Assembly (NCBI GenBank): GCA_027488845.1
Contig: JAIYBC010000046.1
Span: 62,001 to 126,000 of the forward strand
Reading direction: 5' to 3'
Source of the DNA: Verrucomicrobiales bacterium
GTDB taxonomy: Bacteria; Verrucomicrobiota; Verrucomicrobiia; Limisphaerales; UBA9464
DNA length: 64,000 nucleotides
The position numbers and the translations under genes were made by a program. Of this stretch, positions 46,134 to 55,009 are shown in pieces. The notes beneath the pieces are model-generated. The model made no database searches and was not told the origin of the DNA. It worked only from the letters and a program-made list of their open reading frames with translations. Each line of letters opens with the position of its first letter. Position 1 is the stretch's first letter.

Positions 46134-46997
46134 ATGTCGTCATTAGTCGCATGGATTGGGGTAGACCAACGCGGCCCATCTTCAGCGTATATTGCAACAG
46201 ACAGTCGAATATCGTGGTCATCCGGCGATAAAATATCAGCCAAATGGGACCATGGTCGAAAAGTATTTGGCGGAAGACATTCCCCGGAACTCTTCGGATA
46301 CGTTGGCGATGTTCTCTCCCAGTCAATGATTCTCGGACAAATTTCAGATCTGCCGACTTCCAACAGCCAATCAATCACTTTTGAATCCATCGACCAGCGA
46401 TTTGAAGATGTAGGCAAACTGATTGAAAGCTCAATCAAACCATTATCCACCCCACACACAGGCGACGCTAAAATTATTCATGTAATTAGAATTGCAGAAG
46501 GAATGGAAACACGATTCGCATGCCAGTCAATTGAATGGATGAAGAACAAATGGATTCGCACAAGAGTCAATATCCCAACCTCCTCTGAGATTATTGTTGC
46601 ATGCGGTTCTGGTGCCGAACACGTTTTGAGCTGGAAAATGCGATGGAATAGCTCAATGGGTCACCCAACCAGCCGAGCTATCTTTAGCGCATTCTGCGAC
46701 TCCATTGAGGCTGACTCCGATAAGTTTTCCGGTGGATTTCCACAGCTTTACTCCCTACACAGAAAGGGCGGCGCAAGGCCGATAGGAGTGTTCTACAATG
46801 GACAATCCAGCATATTGGGATTAAATATTTCTGAAGGCATATTACCCTCACTTGATTTGGATTGGCGAAACCCGCTCTTCGAAAGATGTGATCGACTGGG
46901 CAATCTACTGAAAGGCACCCAAAGACATTCCAAACCAATGGAGCTAAGGAATTCAGGTCAAGCTTCCGAACCGAGCAGACCGTTTTTCGAGTCTTAG
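46134..46997 (+). CDS. proteasome-fold (Ntn-hydrolase-like) protein
   Basis: A 287-aa protein. The N-terminus, MSSLVAWIGVDQRG then AYIATDSRISW and later KVFGGRHSPELFGYVGDVLSQSMILGQ, follows the proteasome beta/HslV pattern: two beta-strands after a small N-terminal nucleophile (Ser2 or Ser3 after Met removal), the D-SR strand end, a K/RK strand and the GDV/GxxxD helix start. Length fits one Ntn subunit with a ~60-aa tail. No ATPase unfoldase gene is adjacent, unlike HslVU. The composition is clearly AT-rich. It lies in a defence island between two nuclease-NTPase genes, so a role in anti-phage action is a reasonable guess. The start is the ATG at 46134. Confidence 0.75.
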   Translation: MSSLVAWIGVDQRGPSSAYIATDSRISWSSGDKISAKWDHGRKVFGGRHSPELFGYVGDVLSQSMILGQISDLPTSNSQSITFESIDQRFEDVGKLIESSIKPLSTPHTGDAKIIHVIRIAEGMETRFACQSIEWMKNKWIRTRVNIPTSSEIIVACGSGAEHVLSWKMRWNSSMGHPTSRAIFSAFCDSIEADSDKFSGGFPQLYSLHRKGGARPIGVFYNGQSSILGLNISEGILPSLDLDWRNPLFERCDRLGNLLKGTQRHSKPMELRNSGQASEPSRPFFES

Positions 46998-47219
46998 GAG
47001 CCCTTCGATGATATTGGCTGCGCGCGAGCGAACTTCCATGGCGTGTAGAGCAGCGAGCCGAACCTAGTTCTACTTTGTTATGAACAGTGTGGACAAGGCT
47101 TTGAGCGTTGAGCTAGAAGACTTGAGTGTCTGGCGGACATAGAAACGCCAACACGAGATTCGAAGAAGCAACTTCTGCAAGGCGCGGACAACACCGCGCC
47201 AAATAAAAATGCCCTCCAA

Positions 47220-47402
47220 TCGTTCCGAGGGATCGGCCGACGCCTGACCCAGTTCATGTCCGGGTACTCGGATTACTTCGTGGTTCGCGGCAATGACGTG
47301 GGCAAATCGGCCCGTGACTACATGTCTGGGCTCCTGGGCACGGCCCTGAGGCAAGCCAGATCCTATACAACGTTTGTTTCAGACGGCGGAAGGATTACGT
47401 GT
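47220..47402 (+). pseudogene. possible transposase remnant (IS701-like)
   Basis: A plus-strand frame reads LQSFRGIGRRLTQFMSGY, then SDYFVVRGNDVGKSARDYMSGLLGTALRQARSYTTFVSDGG. The order F..F, a DYxxGLL motif and a following basic helix with a final FVS resembles the N-terminus of IS701-family transposases. No further part of a transposase, no DDE region and no terminal inverted repeats were seen. Assignment is weak. Confidence 0.3.
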
Positions 47403-48018
47403 CAAGCGGAACTTCGTCCCACGCTTCCTTGCTCAACGACCAGTCCAAAGCTCGCCGCCGTTCAATGACAACGTAAGGCCTCAGGTTTCCTGGCGGACGT
47501 TTGCCGGCGAGTTCTGATTGCCGGATTGCCCAATGAAGGCAGTACGCCAGGTCACAAGTTGCGACAACTCGCTCTTGGGCGCGCGGATTCGCCTTCTTGC
47601 GGAAGTCGGCGCTGCTCTGGTTCTGTTTCAGATTAGGAAGCATCATCACGAAGCGGCTGTCGCAGTCCTTGGCGAAGTCCAGTTCGTTGGCAATTCCCAT
47701 CGCCCAAGCAAGCGCCCACATTCCTTCTACTTGCACCTTGAAGCGGTCAGGGTGTCCCGTGGATTCAAAGATAAAACACCTCTCTTTCTCGCTGAGGGAG
47801 TCGGTCAAATCTTCTTGATTCAACCAAGCGATAGCCTTTGCTTTGTCGAATCCGTAAGCAGTCGCCGCAACAGCATTCATCACCAAGATTCGCGTAATTG
47901 CCTTATCGGCGCTTCGCATTTCAAGTCCAGTGTCCAGCAGCGGCAGCGACGCTGACACGTCCACCCCAAGCCGTTTCGCCGCTTGGATTGATTGGTCGCG
48001 GATTAGTTTAAGGTCCAT
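47395..48018 (-). CDS. DUF4272 domain protein
   Basis: A 207-aa protein with the DUF4272 pattern: repeated helices beginning RSADKAITRILVMNAVAATAYG, LTDSLSEKERCFIFES, the WALAWAMGIANELDF segment and the C-terminal TCDLAYCLHWAIRQSEL and VVIERRRALDWSL ending. The start is the ATG at 48018 before DLKLIRDQSIQAAKRLGV. DUF4272 proteins are scattered among bacteria, often on mobile DNA, with no known function. It is on the same strand as the large NTPase gene upstream but separated by a hairpin. Confidence 0.85.
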   Translation of the reverse strand: MDLKLIRDQSIQAAKRLGVDVSASLPLLDTGLEMRSADKAITRILVMNAVAATAYGFDKAKAIAWLNQEDLTDSLSEKERCFIFESTGHPDRFKVQVEGMWALAWAMGIANELDFAKDCDSRFVMMLPNLKQNQSSADFRKKANPRAQERVVATCDLAYCLHWAIRQSELAGKRPPGNLRPYVVIERRRALDWSLSKEAWDEVPLDT

Positions 48019-48126
48019 AGTTTGCTCCAAACCCTCCGATGGTTCCGGGCAATCGATGCAAGATCGGCTGTAGTGCCTGCGCGCGGTGCTCACTTCTCGC
48101 CGATCCATCTGACGTGTCCCTTGTGG

Positions 48127-48143
48127 CGCCCCCCTAGGGGGCG
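48127..48143 (-). terminator. hairpin downstream of the second nuclease-NTPase gene
   Basis: CGCCCCC (48127-48133) pairs perfectly with GGGGGCG (48137-48143) over a 3-nt loop, 9 nt past the stop of the gene at 48152-52108 on the minus strand. No T-run follows, so its strength is uncertain. Confidence 0.5.
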
Positions 48144-48151
48144 TAGGAGAT

Positions 48152-51100
48152 TCAAAGGTCGTCTACGTTCGCTGGGAACATGTTCCGATTCATCTCCGCA
48201 TCTCGAATTTCATAGCGAACAATAGCATTGTAGAATGGTTCCAAAATGACGTCACCTGCGAAACAATGCGCTAGCCTTTCAGCTTCTTCTCGAATATATC
48301 TATATTGAGGGTCAAGCTGGTTGTTCGAGTAGCTTCTCCCAGCCCCACATGCGGAGTGCAAAAGCACATGAAACAATTCTGTATGAACCCCAAGAGCGTG
48401 AGAGCGAGTTAGAATCTCCCTCACTAGATCATGATATTGAAATACAAACCGCGAACCACTTGTGGCAGGAATCTTGGCTGCAAGAACAAGTTCCGAGCCA
48501 GTGAAGCACTGAGACACAATGCCTCCGATTCGGATAGTCCGTGTTTTGGAATCAGAATCGATCAGGGCCCTGACCAGCGCAAGGTAGGCATCGGAATACT
48601 GTCCGGCGTTGGTTGCATTTTTCCATTGCACAGCAATCTCCTGATCGAGAAATGATGGATCACCAAAATCCCCCACGCCAGGAAGCGTTCCGGAACCGAG
48701 TCGGAAGAGTACATTGGAATCACTCGACGCCGATGACTGAGTCAAATCCCGGAATAGATTATAGGTTTGCCTCGGGTAAAGCTTTGCTATTTTATCAAGA
48801 CTATTTTCAACTTCCGCGGTTAAAGAAAGGCAAAAGGCCCCAACATTTTTAAGCGACTTTTCAATCAAATCCCAATTCAGCCGACCCATGTGATTCTTGC
48901 AAAACTGCTCTAATGACAGAATGACCTCTTTAGCCCCTTTCTCTGTCTCCGGGACTAGGCGGCTGAGCAACTCCAAGCCCCAGCTTGACTCACTAACCAG
49001 GTAGTGTCCTAGCACCCATGCAACGGTACAAAGAACATCCTCTTCGTCTCGATCAGCGCAAAGATCCATTGATGTGCGATCCACCGCGCTAAGTCCGCCA
49101 CCATGAAATCCTTTCAATCCGAGATGTTTGATCAGCGAACACACCTGTCCAATTCGTCCTACTTCAGGCAATCGATAGAGGACTTGTGTGTAGATGTCCG
49201 AAGCCGCTTGACTGACCGGCCCAAGAACGGCCCCAAGATCGTAGTCGAAGTCGGTTGCTTCGCTGGAGCATAGTTCACGCAAGAGCGCTTCCCCCCAAGC
49301 GTGCGACTTCAACGCAAGAAGGTTCAACGCTACGTCTGGCTGAACTGAGAGTCCGGCTTGCCGAAGTACTTTATTTTCCTGTCGCAAGAAACTCAGGAAA
49401 GCGTTAGCAGTTGTAAAGCGAGCGGCCGCGTCTTCGACTACTTCGCGGCAAAACTTTCTCCAAACCTGTTCGCAATTCTTATAATCATCTAGCCCAATAT
49501 CAGAACGCCCATCTTGAATTTCATCATGGGCTGCAGATGCAATTACCCTCGCAAACCTGAGTTCAAAAGTGTCAGGAATACTCGAGAGCACTTTCGCGCA
49601 GGCATCGACGAACGCGGAGTCTTTGTCATATTTTATAATATCACGGAGCTGCTGCCGAATCACGAACTGGATGGTGTGTGAGCTTTGGTTGGCTAGAATT
49701 GTTGTTTTGAGTGCATCAAGCGCTTCAAGCCGCGCGGGGCGCCACTCGTCCCAGTTTGCTTGTCCGGCTTCTAGGCGATAACGAGGGAAAAACCGTTCGA
49801 TCCCTGCTCTTAAGACACGCAGGGCCGGAATCACCAATTGAAGGTCGCCAGAGTAGGCGAATTGTTTGGCAATAGTCAGGGCCCTGTCTCGAAACGGTTT
49901 AGTTCGTTCAGCCGAAAGCGGAATTGATTGGAAATGAACGGTTTTTCCGGTATGCCAACTGCGCTCGGCGACGCGGGCGAAATACGAATCAAGGAGTGCT
50001 GGTAGAAGCCACGGTTCCTTCCTAAGCCGGTTGATCGAGCTTTCATTGGAAAGTTCCTTTTCCAACCAGGCAATCACTGAACTTGGACCGTGATGTGGCT
50101 CAACCGAGAACTTTGCGACACTTGAGATTATCCCAATTGGCGAATGGTCCAAACTGTGGTTGGGATGCGGTTGCTTCGAATCAAGCTGCCACAGGAGGTC
50201 CAACGCATTGCGAGCTAGATTGGGGTGCCACATGACGATCGGCTTCATCATCGAAGGCAAGGAATCCAACATTGCTTTTCGATGGCCCAAGTATTTGGAT
50301 TCTTCGGCGGCAGAGCTTGGATCCAGCGTTGATCTCAAAGCAAGCTCTGCAAGTTCAAGCGTTCTTTCGGGCTGAAATACGCCGAATGCGCTCCATTCGT
50401 TTATTAACTCTCGTCTACCCCACCAAGTTGAGGATTGGAACCGACAGATGAACTCCGACCAGACTGGATCGAAGAAGGAGTTTTTGGCTTTGCGCTTTGA
50501 ACGGCTCTCCCAATCGGCTTGGGCGAGATTGCGGAGAAGCGCTGGGAAATCTTTGCCCGGCAGTTTGGCTATAATTGAGCTGAGAAGCGGTGAAGTACGC
50601 CCATTTCCATCGAGGCAGAAATTAAGAGCAACGGCATCGGCGAAGAGGTCGGGATACAACCGAATTCCTTCGGCGTTTTCCGCTAGAAGGCCAGAAGCCA
50701 GAAGTAAATCCATGTCCTCCGCTACATCGAGCGCAGAGCATTCAACGATTTCGCCAGCTTTCTGGAGTAGCTCGTTAGTTCGAGGTGTCGGGGAGATCAG
50801 TGCAATAAAGCGGATTAGACGTCGAAGTCTATCCCGTTTTACTTCCGCTTGAAGGCGAAGAAACTCATCCTGAAACCCTTTAAAGACCAGTTCACGAAAG
50901 GTCTCTTCGTTCGTCATCGCCTCGGGAATGGATCCAGAGTTGATGAGTGCTCCACCCAAAACCACTAGAAGGGGACAGCGATCAGCTAGAGCAGCCAATC
51001 GCGGGACGTGAAGTTGCTTGGAACTGTTGAGAACATTATGAGCTAATGACTCGATTTCGCCTCTACTCCAACGGGGAAGCTCAAGAGGTTTCAGAATACG

Positions 51101-52108
51101 TTCTGCGTATCCATTTTGAAAGAGCTGACTATTGACTGCTTCACGAGCTTGTGGACGAGTAGCCACCAGTAATCGGATGCTTTTCGATTTAGAGGCTGCT
51201 GACGCAACTTGTCCTAATACTTGATCTAGTCGATGAGCATCTTCAACCACCAGGACGAGATCGCTTTCGCGGCCCAGTAGATCGATTGTCTCCGCTTCGA
51301 TCTGTCTTCCGCCAACTTGCAGAAATCGCACGCGGGGCATCCCAGCCGCTGAATCCAGCCTCTTCGCGAGCTCTAGTAGAAGTCGGCTTTTCCCCTGTCC
51401 GCCGCTGGAGGACAAGATCAGAGCTTTCCCCGCTTCGTCTTTCGCGAAAGCTTCGAGCAACGAAAGCGTTTCCCCTGAGACAAAGGCTGTCTTGTGGTGA
51501 AACAGCCTCCGATCGTCTGCTAAGTCATGGGCATAGAATTCCTTCCAACTGAGCAGAATATTCGGTCCCCAGGGAAAGAGCCGTCTGACCCACTCAGTCC
51601 CAAACTGCTCAAATGACTGAACAAGCTTCATTCCGTTTTCTACCGGAAGAAGTTTTTGAACTTCGGTTGTCAGGCGAGATGCGTCCCACCACATCCACCG
51701 ACTACGAGAATGAATCTCGATCTGTGCTTTGTCGGATAGGCTACAGGTAGTCACTAGCACGTACTGCCGAATGTCTGGTCGATCTTTTTCGGCACGATTA
51801 ATTGTTTCACGGACCTTGGCCGGACTGAAAGACTTCACCTTTTTGCATTGTACAAGCCACACTTCATTTGACTCCAACTCTACCTGAATATCTCCGCCAC
51901 GTTGATCTGTCCCGCCCCCAAGTCTTGAAGCGCTAATAACACGTAGTTCGGAAACTTTGCCTTCACGTTGGCAGATTATCTTCGGGTGATAGTTGAGCCA
52001 ATCGGTGCAGAACTGCTCGAAAGCACTGTAATCCAGTTTCCAGAAGGGAAGTGCGGATGCCTCAGATCCGGTTGGCTGTGCATTTGTGCCACGCATTTTA
52101 GATCTCAT
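48152..52108 (-). CDS. second nuclease-NTPase, probable defence protein
   Basis: A 1318-aa protein. The N-terminal ~150 residues carry an Mrr-like restriction endonuclease fold: YSAFEQFCTDWLNYHPK, then RGGDIQVELESNEVWLVQCKK with D73, Q88 and K90 as the D-QxK catalytic set. A P-loop NTPase follows: Walker A SSSGGQGKSRLLLE (233-246) and Walker B DLVLVVEDAHRL (283-294), with a sensor-like RLLVATRP at the next strand. The other ~900 residues are predicted helical repeats. The layout parallels the STAND protein at 40770 but the sequences are not closely similar. The start is the ATG at 52108, inside the 3' remnant of the AbiEii-like gene. AT-rich for this genome. Confidence 0.85.
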   Translation of the reverse strand: MRSKMRGTNAQPTGSEASALPFWKLDYSAFEQFCTDWLNYHPKIICQREGKVSELRVISASRLGGGTDQRGGDIQVELESNEVWLVQCKKVKSFSPAKVRETINRAEKDRPDIRQYVLVTTCSLSDKAQIEIHSRSRWMWWDASRLTTEVQKLLPVENGMKLVQSFEQFGTEWVRRLFPWGPNILLSWKEFYAHDLADDRRLFHHKTAFVSGETLSLLEAFAKDEAGKALILSSSGGQGKSRLLLELAKRLDSAAGMPRVRFLQVGGRQIEAETIDLLGRESDLVLVVEDAHRLDQVLGQVASAASKSKSIRLLVATRPQAREAVNSQLFQNGYAERILKPLELPRWSRGEIESLAHNVLNSSKQLHVPRLAALADRCPLLVVLGGALINSGSIPEAMTNEETFRELVFKGFQDEFLRLQAEVKRDRLRRLIRFIALISPTPRTNELLQKAGEIVECSALDVAEDMDLLLASGLLAENAEGIRLYPDLFADAVALNFCLDGNGRTSPLLSSIIAKLPGKDFPALLRNLAQADWESRSKRKAKNSFFDPVWSEFICRFQSSTWWGRRELINEWSAFGVFQPERTLELAELALRSTLDPSSAAEESKYLGHRKAMLDSLPSMMKPIVMWHPNLARNALDLLWQLDSKQPHPNHSLDHSPIGIISSVAKFSVEPHHGPSSVIAWLEKELSNESSINRLRKEPWLLPALLDSYFARVAERSWHTGKTVHFQSIPLSAERTKPFRDRALTIAKQFAYSGDLQLVIPALRVLRAGIERFFPRYRLEAGQANWDEWRPARLEALDALKTTILANQSSHTIQFVIRQQLRDIIKYDKDSAFVDACAKVLSSIPDTFELRFARVIASAAHDEIQDGRSDIGLDDYKNCEQVWRKFCREVVEDAAARFTTANAFLSFLRQENKVLRQAGLSVQPDVALNLLALKSHAWGEALLRELCSSEATDFDYDLGAVLGPVSQAASDIYTQVLYRLPEVGRIGQVCSLIKHLGLKGFHGGGLSAVDRTSMDLCADRDEEDVLCTVAWVLGHYLVSESSWGLELLSRLVPETEKGAKEVILSLEQFCKNHMGRLNWDLIEKSLKNVGAFCLSLTAEVENSLDKIAKLYPRQTYNLFRDLTQSSASSDSNVLFRLGSGTLPGVGDFGDPSFLDQEIAVQWKNATNAGQYSDAYLALVRALIDSDSKTRTIRIGGIVSQCFTGSELVLAAKIPATSGSRFVFQYHDLVREILTRSHALGVHTELFHVLLHSACGAGRSYSNNQLDPQYRYIREEAERLAHCFAGDVILEPFYNAIVRYEIRDAEMNRNMFPANVDDL

Positions 52109-52515
52109 GGAGTCATTGGGTTGAAACTTCCTTTTGAGCCTTGGGCTGAAACCAATTTGCCGACACGAAGTTGGGACGACCGAAGAGTCGGGGCAGGCTG
52201 AGAACCTGTTCGAAGTCGCTGTGGAGATCCAAGGACCTCGGGCTCGTTCGGTCCGCCGAAGCCGAGGAAGGCCCGGTCGATGGAAACGTCGATGTCCTCG
52301 GAGAATCGCTGGATGACCTTGAACACCTTCGAAAGCGATGTCCCGCCCTTGAAGACCAGGTGCTCTCCGATCTGCGGCAGGCGGAACAGCTCCTGCAACG
52401 TCCAGCACACCCAGAAATCCTTCTCGACGACGATGGAATCGATGCCGGTCTGCCGCGCCGTCTCGGAAAAGAGTTCCGAGCGCTGCCGTGGCCCGAGTTG
52501 GAGCACTTCATTCAT
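52105..52515 (-). pseudogene. AbiEii-like nucleotidyltransferase toxin, 3' truncated
   Basis: The first ~90 residues are a normal AbiEii/MNT-like toxin N-terminus: EKDFWVCWTLQELF, the motif LVFKGGTSLSKVF and FSEDIDVSIDRAFLGFGG. The family usually runs to about 300 residues, but here homology stops after GGPNEPE and the remaining ~45 residues are unrelated, ending at the start of the large NTPase gene. Most of the catalytic C-terminal half is missing, so activity is unlikely. The start is the ATG at 52515, overlapping the antitoxin gene by 8 nt, the usual AbiE operon order. Confidence 0.85.
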
Positions 52516-53116
52516 GTCCGTCCTGTGAGATCTTCTGTGCCAGCGGTTTCATCCAAGCGGGCACCCCGGGCGTGAGCGCCGCCAGATCCTTCTTCGTTCC
52601 CGGGTCCAAGTCGCGGCGAAGCCGGGCAACGTGCCTTTCCATTTCGGTGCTCCCCTTCAGATGACGCAGCGCCTGGATCACCAATCCGGCGCGTCGGCCA
52701 GCGCCCAGCAGGTTGCGGGGTGCGGCCCGACGAAAGACCAGCGTCAGTTTGCCCAGAGGCACCTTCCGGGCGAGTCCGTCGGTCAGGATGATGATCTTCG
52801 CCGGAACCTGGTCCGACAATCCCAGCGCGTTCGCGGCGTAGGCTCCCGTGAACTGCCACTGGGCATGGCTGCCTTCCATCAACGCCCGCACCGTCGCCAC
52901 GATGTCCGGTCCCGTCTGGCCGAGGATCGGATGCGGACGCGGCAGGTGGTAAAGCCCGCGCCGGACCCGCTGGAGCTTTCCGACCTTCACCAACCGGTGC
53001 AAGGCCACCCCCACCGCCGACCGACTCCCCAAGTCGAGGAACTGCTTCGGCAAGAACACGCCCCCGGGCTCGCCTCGGCGAATGCGGCTCAAGATGCTCT
53101 TTTCAATGGGCTGCAC
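52508..53116 (-). CDS. AbiEi/DUF6088-family antitoxin
   Basis: A 202-aa transcriptional antitoxin of the AbiEi-like DUF6088 group. The N-terminal winged helix is SILSRIRRGEPGGVFLPKQFLDLGSRSAVGVALHRLVKVGKLQRVRRGLYHLP; the middle has AYAANALGLSDQVPAKIIILTDG, and the C-terminal KDLAALTPGVPAWMKPLAQKI is typical. The start is GTG at 53116. An inverted repeat 20 nt upstream is a likely binding site for autorepression. It remains intact although its toxin partner is truncated. Confidence 0.9.
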   Translation of the reverse strand: MQPIEKSILSRIRRGEPGGVFLPKQFLDLGSRSAVGVALHRLVKVGKLQRVRRGLYHLPRPHPILGQTGPDIVATVRALMEGSHAQWQFTGAYAANALGLSDQVPAKIIILTDGLARKVPLGKLTLVFRRAAPRNLLGAGRRAGLVIQALRHLKGSTEMERHVARLRRDLDPGTKKDLAALTPGVPAWMKPLAQKISQDGHE

Positions 53117-53136
53117 GGCAATGAGTCACTCGATTC

Positions 53137-53166
53137 TGTAACAAATACTCGCCTGTTTTTGTTACA
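53137..53166. promoter_or_regulatory. predicted AbiEi operator (inverted repeat)
   Basis: TGTAACAAA (53137-53145) and TTTGTTACA (53158-53166) form a perfect 9-bp inverted repeat with a 12-nt spacer, immediately upstream of the antitoxin start. AbiEi-type antitoxins are known to bind inverted repeats in their own promoters. Confidence 0.7.
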
Positions 53167-53555
53167 AGATTCCTGCCGCAACCGCAAGCCCTTCATCCGG
53201 GGTTTGTTCGGCTTCAGCCGACGATGACTCCCGGCGGCTCGCTGTCACTGGACCGCTCCGCGAGAACTGCCGGTTCCTCGCTGATTCCAAGGGAACCTGG
53301 TAGGGGCTTGACGGGTGCGGGGTGACGGCGGGCGATGCCACCTGAGACGCTCGGACACCTGTTCGGACTGGCAAAGAGGTGGCGCCTGATGGACGCACAG
53401 TCCGCAAATCGAGAAACTGACACCAAAACTGACACCAACCGAGCAAGGGCTGGGAAACCGGAGTTCACGCGGGTTATGCGGATTAGATTTGCAGGGCGGA
53501 CGATGGGATCGGAGTATACGCAAGTCGTTAACGATACCAGCAGGTCAAGCCTGAC

Positions 53556-53640
53556 CGAGCCCTACCTCTGGAGCCATCTTCCCAGGCTCTCCCCTAACGT
53601 CCGGAATCCCTTCCCTCCTGAGCGGGTACCGTCGTGCCCG
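53556..53640 (+). repeat. right island end (partial tRNA-Asn 3' copy)
   Basis: Bases 53556-53589 repeat the last 21 nt of the tRNA-Asn gene with CCA and the next 13 nt exactly; 53590-53640 continue to match 39812-39860 imperfectly, including the GGGTAC/GTGCCC hairpin. The tRNA 5' part is absent, so this is the reconstituted attachment site and not a second tRNA. Confidence 0.88.
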
Positions 53641-54510
53641 AAGCCGGCCCTGAGCCACATTGGGAACGCCGGAACCTCCCATCCCCGACGGCAGAGGCCC
53701 GCTTCCGTCCCCTTCCCCAAACTCCGCGTCTCCGCGTCTCCGCGTGACCCTTCCGGCGTCGCCCTGGTAGGCCGTCTCCCCCGAGCCGGCCCTCCTTGGG
53801 GCACGGAGCAGCTACGGGAGTCCGGAGGCATGGAGTCCCGGCTTCAGCCGGCGAACACCAACCCAATCCGGCGACGCTGGTCCACCGCCGGACCGCAGAG
53901 GGTGGTTGCCGTTTCCGATGGGTCCCTCGATGAATCTTGGGCGTCTGAGATGCAATGCAGGTCCACCTGTAGGAATGCCGTTCAACGAACTGCCGAAGGC
54001 GTCGACCCCATCGAACCAGACCAAGGGTTTCCCTCGATCTCCCACCACTTCCATATCTGTGTCCCTCTGCGAGATCTGTGGATGAAACTCCCAAACTCCG
54101 AATCCACAGACGCTTGCATCCGCAGATTTCACAGATCGGCGCAGATGGAATTCAGGAAATCGACCTCGGACGTGTCCCCATTGCGGGCGTAATGCCCGGA
54201 AATGCCGCATTTCTCCTGGATGCAGAAATCGGATCGGGTGAGTGGAGACGAACCCGCCAGGATCCGGCGTTGGCCACTTGATGCAAACGGCGACTTCTCG
54301 AATCCAGCGGTTCCGACTCCCTGCGTGCCCTCTTCCACGGAGGGATCCGCACCCACTGATTGCTGCGGCGAATACACAGCCTCGCGCTCGGTCTCGGCCG
54401 GATCGCGGCTGCCATCCTGCCGTCCACGTCGCGGTGCCGAGCGGTGGCGTCCCACCCGCAGCCGAATATTTGTTTGAACCCGACGGCCTCGGCCGCTATG
54501 CCGCCCCACG
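53641..54510. other. long gap without a gene
   Basis: About 870 nt right of the island. It contains GTCTCCGCGTCTCCGCG-type short repeats near 53730 and repeated CACAGAT/CGCAGAT words near 54070-54150, similar to other intergenic repeats of this genome. No coding frame was recognised. The efflux operon promoter should lie at its right end. Confidence 0.4.
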
Positions 54511-54906
54511 TTGATCGCTTGGCGTTGGTTCTTGTCCGTCGTGCTCGCACTCCTCTGGGTGCCGCTGGCGGCGCATTGCGAGATCGAGAGGCTGATCGAC
54601 GTGGAGCTCTGCCATCACGCCGACACGGACCACGCATCGGATTCGGACGACGCCGGTTGCGACGATTGCTCCCTGTGCCAGTCGGCCAAGGTCGGTCCGC
54701 AGTTCAGGATCAAGCTGGGCGACCTCAAGCCGGCGTTCGTGGCCGTCTTGTCCCCGTGGCCACCATCGTGCGATCACAGCTTCGCTCCGATTGCATCACC
54801 GCAGATCACCCCTTCGCCACACGCAGGTGACTCCGTCGTGCCACACGTCTTCCTGCTGACTTCGCGCACGTCGCTTCCGGTGCGCGCGCCTTCCCTCGCT
54901 TCGTAG
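54511..54906 (+). CDS. small secreted protein with Cys/His cluster, efflux-operon linked
   Basis: A 131-aa protein beginning at TTG 54511 (IAWRWFLSVVLALLWVPLAAHC), a signal peptide. The mature part has ELCHHADTDHASDSDDAGCDDCSLCQS, a His/Asp/Cys cluster (CHH ... C..C..C) fit for metal binding, followed by a Pro/Ser-rich tail. It lies 103 nt upstream of the outer-membrane efflux gene on the same strand. Comparable short exported proteins precede CzcC-like genes in related bacteria, so a periplasmic metal-binding role is likely but not shown. The start codon is uncertain. Confidence 0.65.
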   Translation: MIAWRWFLSVVLALLWVPLAAHCEIERLIDVELCHHADTDHASDSDDAGCDDCSLCQSAKVGPQFRIKLGDLKPAFVAVLSPWPPSCDHSFAPIASPQITPSPHAGDSVVPHVFLLTSRTSLPVRAPSLAS

Positions 54907-55009
54907 GCGGCCCCTGTCCAAACGGGTCGCATTCCTTCACGGGCCTCCTTTGCCTGCCTGTTTCGGTTCATCCCGGGATCCGTCCCGTCTCCCCGTCCGA
55001 AGTCCGTCC

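Noticed and set aside
53335-53560. Plus-strand frame with ETDTKTDTNRA near the right island end, resembling the tail of some integrases
   Set aside because: No catalytic RHRY region or any other recombinase motif can be read in this or a shifted frame, so it cannot be called an integrase remnant.
54078-54480. Several short frames in the gap right of the island
   Set aside because: They fall in repeat-rich DNA, lack plausible ribosome sites and show no recognisable domain.
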